NCBI RefSeq assembly: GCF_039523795.1
Contig: NZ_BAAAFZ010000028.1
Span: forward strand, 62,001-126,000
Source of the DNA: Craurococcus roseus
GTDB lineage: Bacteria > Pseudomonadota > Alphaproteobacteria > Acetobacterales > Acetobacteraceae
DNA: 64,000 bases
Direction: 5' to 3'
Shown: positions 62,834-64,000 of the stretch, piece by piece
How the letters are laid out: each line of letters begins with the position of its first letter
How positions within the stretch are numbered: the stretch's first letter is position 1
The notes under the pieces: generated by a model
Database searches by the model: none
The model's input: only the letters and a program-made list of their open reading frames with translations
Told to the model about the DNA's origin: nothing
Program-made: the position numbers and the translations under genes

Positions 62834-64000
62834 ATGCCGAACGAAAGTCGCGCGCGCGAGAACGACACCGCCACCGCGTTCGTCATCCCCGCCCATCGCC
62901 AACCCGGCCTGTTGGCGGAAGCGATCCTGTCCGTGCTGCGGCAGGAGGGCGGCCCGCCATGCGCGGCGGTGGTGGTGGACGACGGCTGCCCCTTCCCCGA
63001 GACCTCGCGCACCGCCCTCGCCATGGCCGCGGCGCATCCGGGACGCGTTTTCGCGCTACGCCAGCCGAACCGCGGCTTGGCCGCGGCGCGCAACACCGGG
63101 ATCGAGTTCGCCCTGGCCGCGTTCCCGGCGCTGCGCGCGCTGTTCTGCCTGGACGCCGACAACCGCCTGCGCCCGGGCTTCCTGGCGCGCGCCTTCGCGG
63201 CGCTGGAAGCGGCGCCGCCGGAGGTGGGCTGGCTCTACTCCGACATCGACGAGATCGGAAGGCCGCAGAACTTCACCACCGGCGGCGACTTCTCCCTGCT
63301 GATGCTGCTGGCCGAGAATTTCTGCGATGCCGGCAGCCTGATGCGCCGCGAGGTCTTGGACACCGGCTTGCGCTTCGAGGCCCGGGTGCCGGGTTTCGAG
63401 GATTGGGACTTCTGGCTCGGCGCCGCCTCGCTCGGCTTCAAGGGCCGGCACCTCCCGGGCTCGGGTTTCCTGTACCGCCGCCGCCCCGAGAGCATGCTGT
63501 CGGCGGCCGAGCGCCGGCGCCCCGCCCTGGTGCGCGAGCTGCACGACAAGCACGCGCGCCTGCTGCGCCCGCAGCGCGTGCTGGAGTTGGAGGCCGCGGA
63601 GGCGCCGCGCTACGCGCTGTTCTCGCCGGAGCGGCCGGGGATGCGTCTGGTGCTCGACCCGGCGCGGGAGCCGGTGGCGAGCCTCGACCCGGCCGCCGCG
63701 CGGGAGCGGCTGCTGGCGGCGCTGGAGTCCATGGAACGGGTCCACCTGCCGCCGGCGCTGGTTTTCGCGGGCGACGCGGCGCTGGGGCTGCTCCGCGCGC
63801 ACGGCGTGGTGCGCAACCTGTTCTGGTTGGCCGAGGCGCGGCTGCGCGACGCGGAGGTGGTCGCGGTCGAGATCGCCCCCGGCGGGGAGCGCGACGAGCT
63901 GGCGATCGAGTCGCTGCCCGTGGGCGACGCCGGCGCGTCCGACCTCATCATCCTGCGCGGCCGCAACCTCGGCGGCCTTTCGCGGGCCAAGGACATCGCT
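62834..64000 (+). CDS. Family 2 glycosyltransferase, partial
   Basis: 389 codons are visible and the gene runs off the right edge in frame. It starts at the ATG at 62834, 22 bases after the family 4 gene. FVIPAHRQPGLLAEAILSVL, VVVDDGCPF, QPNRGLAAARNTGIEFA and LDADNRLRPGFL give the GT-A fold with the metal-binding DxD (DAD), and VPGFEDWDFWLG carries the catalytic ED. Beyond about residue 260 the protein continues into a domain I do not recognise. It probably belongs to a polysaccharide or glycan locus extending rightwards. Confidence 0.85.
   Translation, partial: MPNESRARENDTATAFVIPAHRQPGLLAEAILSVLRQEGGPPCAAVVVDDGCPFPETSRTALAMAAAHPGRVFALRQPNRGLAAARNTGIEFALAAFPALRALFCLDADNRLRPGFLARAFAALEAAPPEVGWLYSDIDEIGRPQNFTTGGDFSLLMLLAENFCDAGSLMRREVLDTGLRFEARVPGFEDWDFWLGAASLGFKGRHLPGSGFLYRRRPESMLSAAERRRPALVRELHDKHARLLRPQRVLELEAAEAPRYALFSPERPGMRLVLDPAREPVASLDPAAARERLLAALESMERVHLPPALVFAGDAALGLLRAHGVVRNLFWLAEARLRDAEVVAVEIAPGGERDELAIESLPVGDAGASDLIILRGRNLGGLSRAKDIA

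Overview
The window is a very GC-rich, gene-dense stretch of bacterial chromosome. Gene content points to an alphaproteobacterium of the Rhodospirillales, most likely Acetobacteraceae-like (Roseomonas-type). The evidence is the block dusB-ntrB-ntrC-ntrY-ntrX-dat-HAD-hfq-hflX, a fused ispDF, a PhnP-like/tatD/metG/holB/tmk/dacF run, an EipB (DUF1849) protein, glnK-amtB beside a UbiH-family hydroxylase, and a Bug-type solute receptor. The family-level placement is inference. I see no rRNA, tRNA, CRISPR array, insertion sequence or prophage.

Layout. 1-3637 is the most accessory-looking part: an acyl-CoA carboxylase subunit, a Uma2-family nuclease, a ribbon-helix-helix regulator with a palindrome at its 5' end, a stop-interrupted remnant of a second Uma2 gene, and an Imm11-like orphan. 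3833-5370 holds a thiolase overlapping cutA. 5371-6145 is a long gap with six copies of a short repeat. 6146-7416 is a DnaJ-class co-chaperone with its CbpM-like modulator, followed by decayed tandem repeats that run into the end of a PAP2 phosphatase gene. 8387-9547 is ispDF. 9646-21433 is one continuous plus-strand block: tRNA modification, two nitrogen-type two-component systems, D-amino-acid transaminase, HAD phosphatase, Hfq, HflX and an IMPase-family phosphatase. Nearly all junctions are 4-bp GTGA/ATGA-type overlaps.

21662-30745 is minus strand: mazG, a metallo-beta-lactamase-fold hydrolase, tatD, metG, holB, tmk, dacF, an RlpA-like SPOR protein and an MltB-type transglycosylase. It combines nucleotide and DNA metabolism with peptidoglycan remodelling. 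30927-33587 is a LuxR-type regulator and a PrpD-family gene, with perfect or near-perfect inverted repeats before each. 33614-35846 is an LpxR-like outer-membrane enzyme and two HU-family proteins, one with a histone-H1-like tail. 36093-40728 is a four-gene catabolic operon (epoxide hydrolase, zinc-less alcohol dehydrogenase/quinone reductase, hydratase/FAH-type enzyme, GMC oxidoreductase).

40749-45721 contains a PilZ protein, a UbiH-type hydroxylase, glnK-amtB behind a recognisable sigma-54 promoter, and a TorF-type porin. With ntrBC in the same window this gives a nearly complete nitrogen-status circuit: NtrB/NtrC sense and respond, sigma-54 transcribes glnK-amtB, and GlnK gates AmtB. 45752-54816 contains eipB, aspS, a patatin, a DUF1269 protein, an aldo/keto reductase, rnd, pepA with a low-complexity insert, and holC. 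55070-59482 contains an MFS transporter, a Bug receptor, tadA and an amidohydrolase. 59553-64000 contains a class-I amidotransferase hydrolase, an rRNA pseudouridine synthase, rsmD and two glycosyltransferases, the last running off the right edge.

No wholly new system is obvious. The best leads are the Uma2/RHH island with its remnant, the intergenic repeat family at 5446-6051, the tandem repeats at 7458-7740, the operator-like palindromes around the LuxR regulator, the PepA insert and the H1-tailed HU protein.
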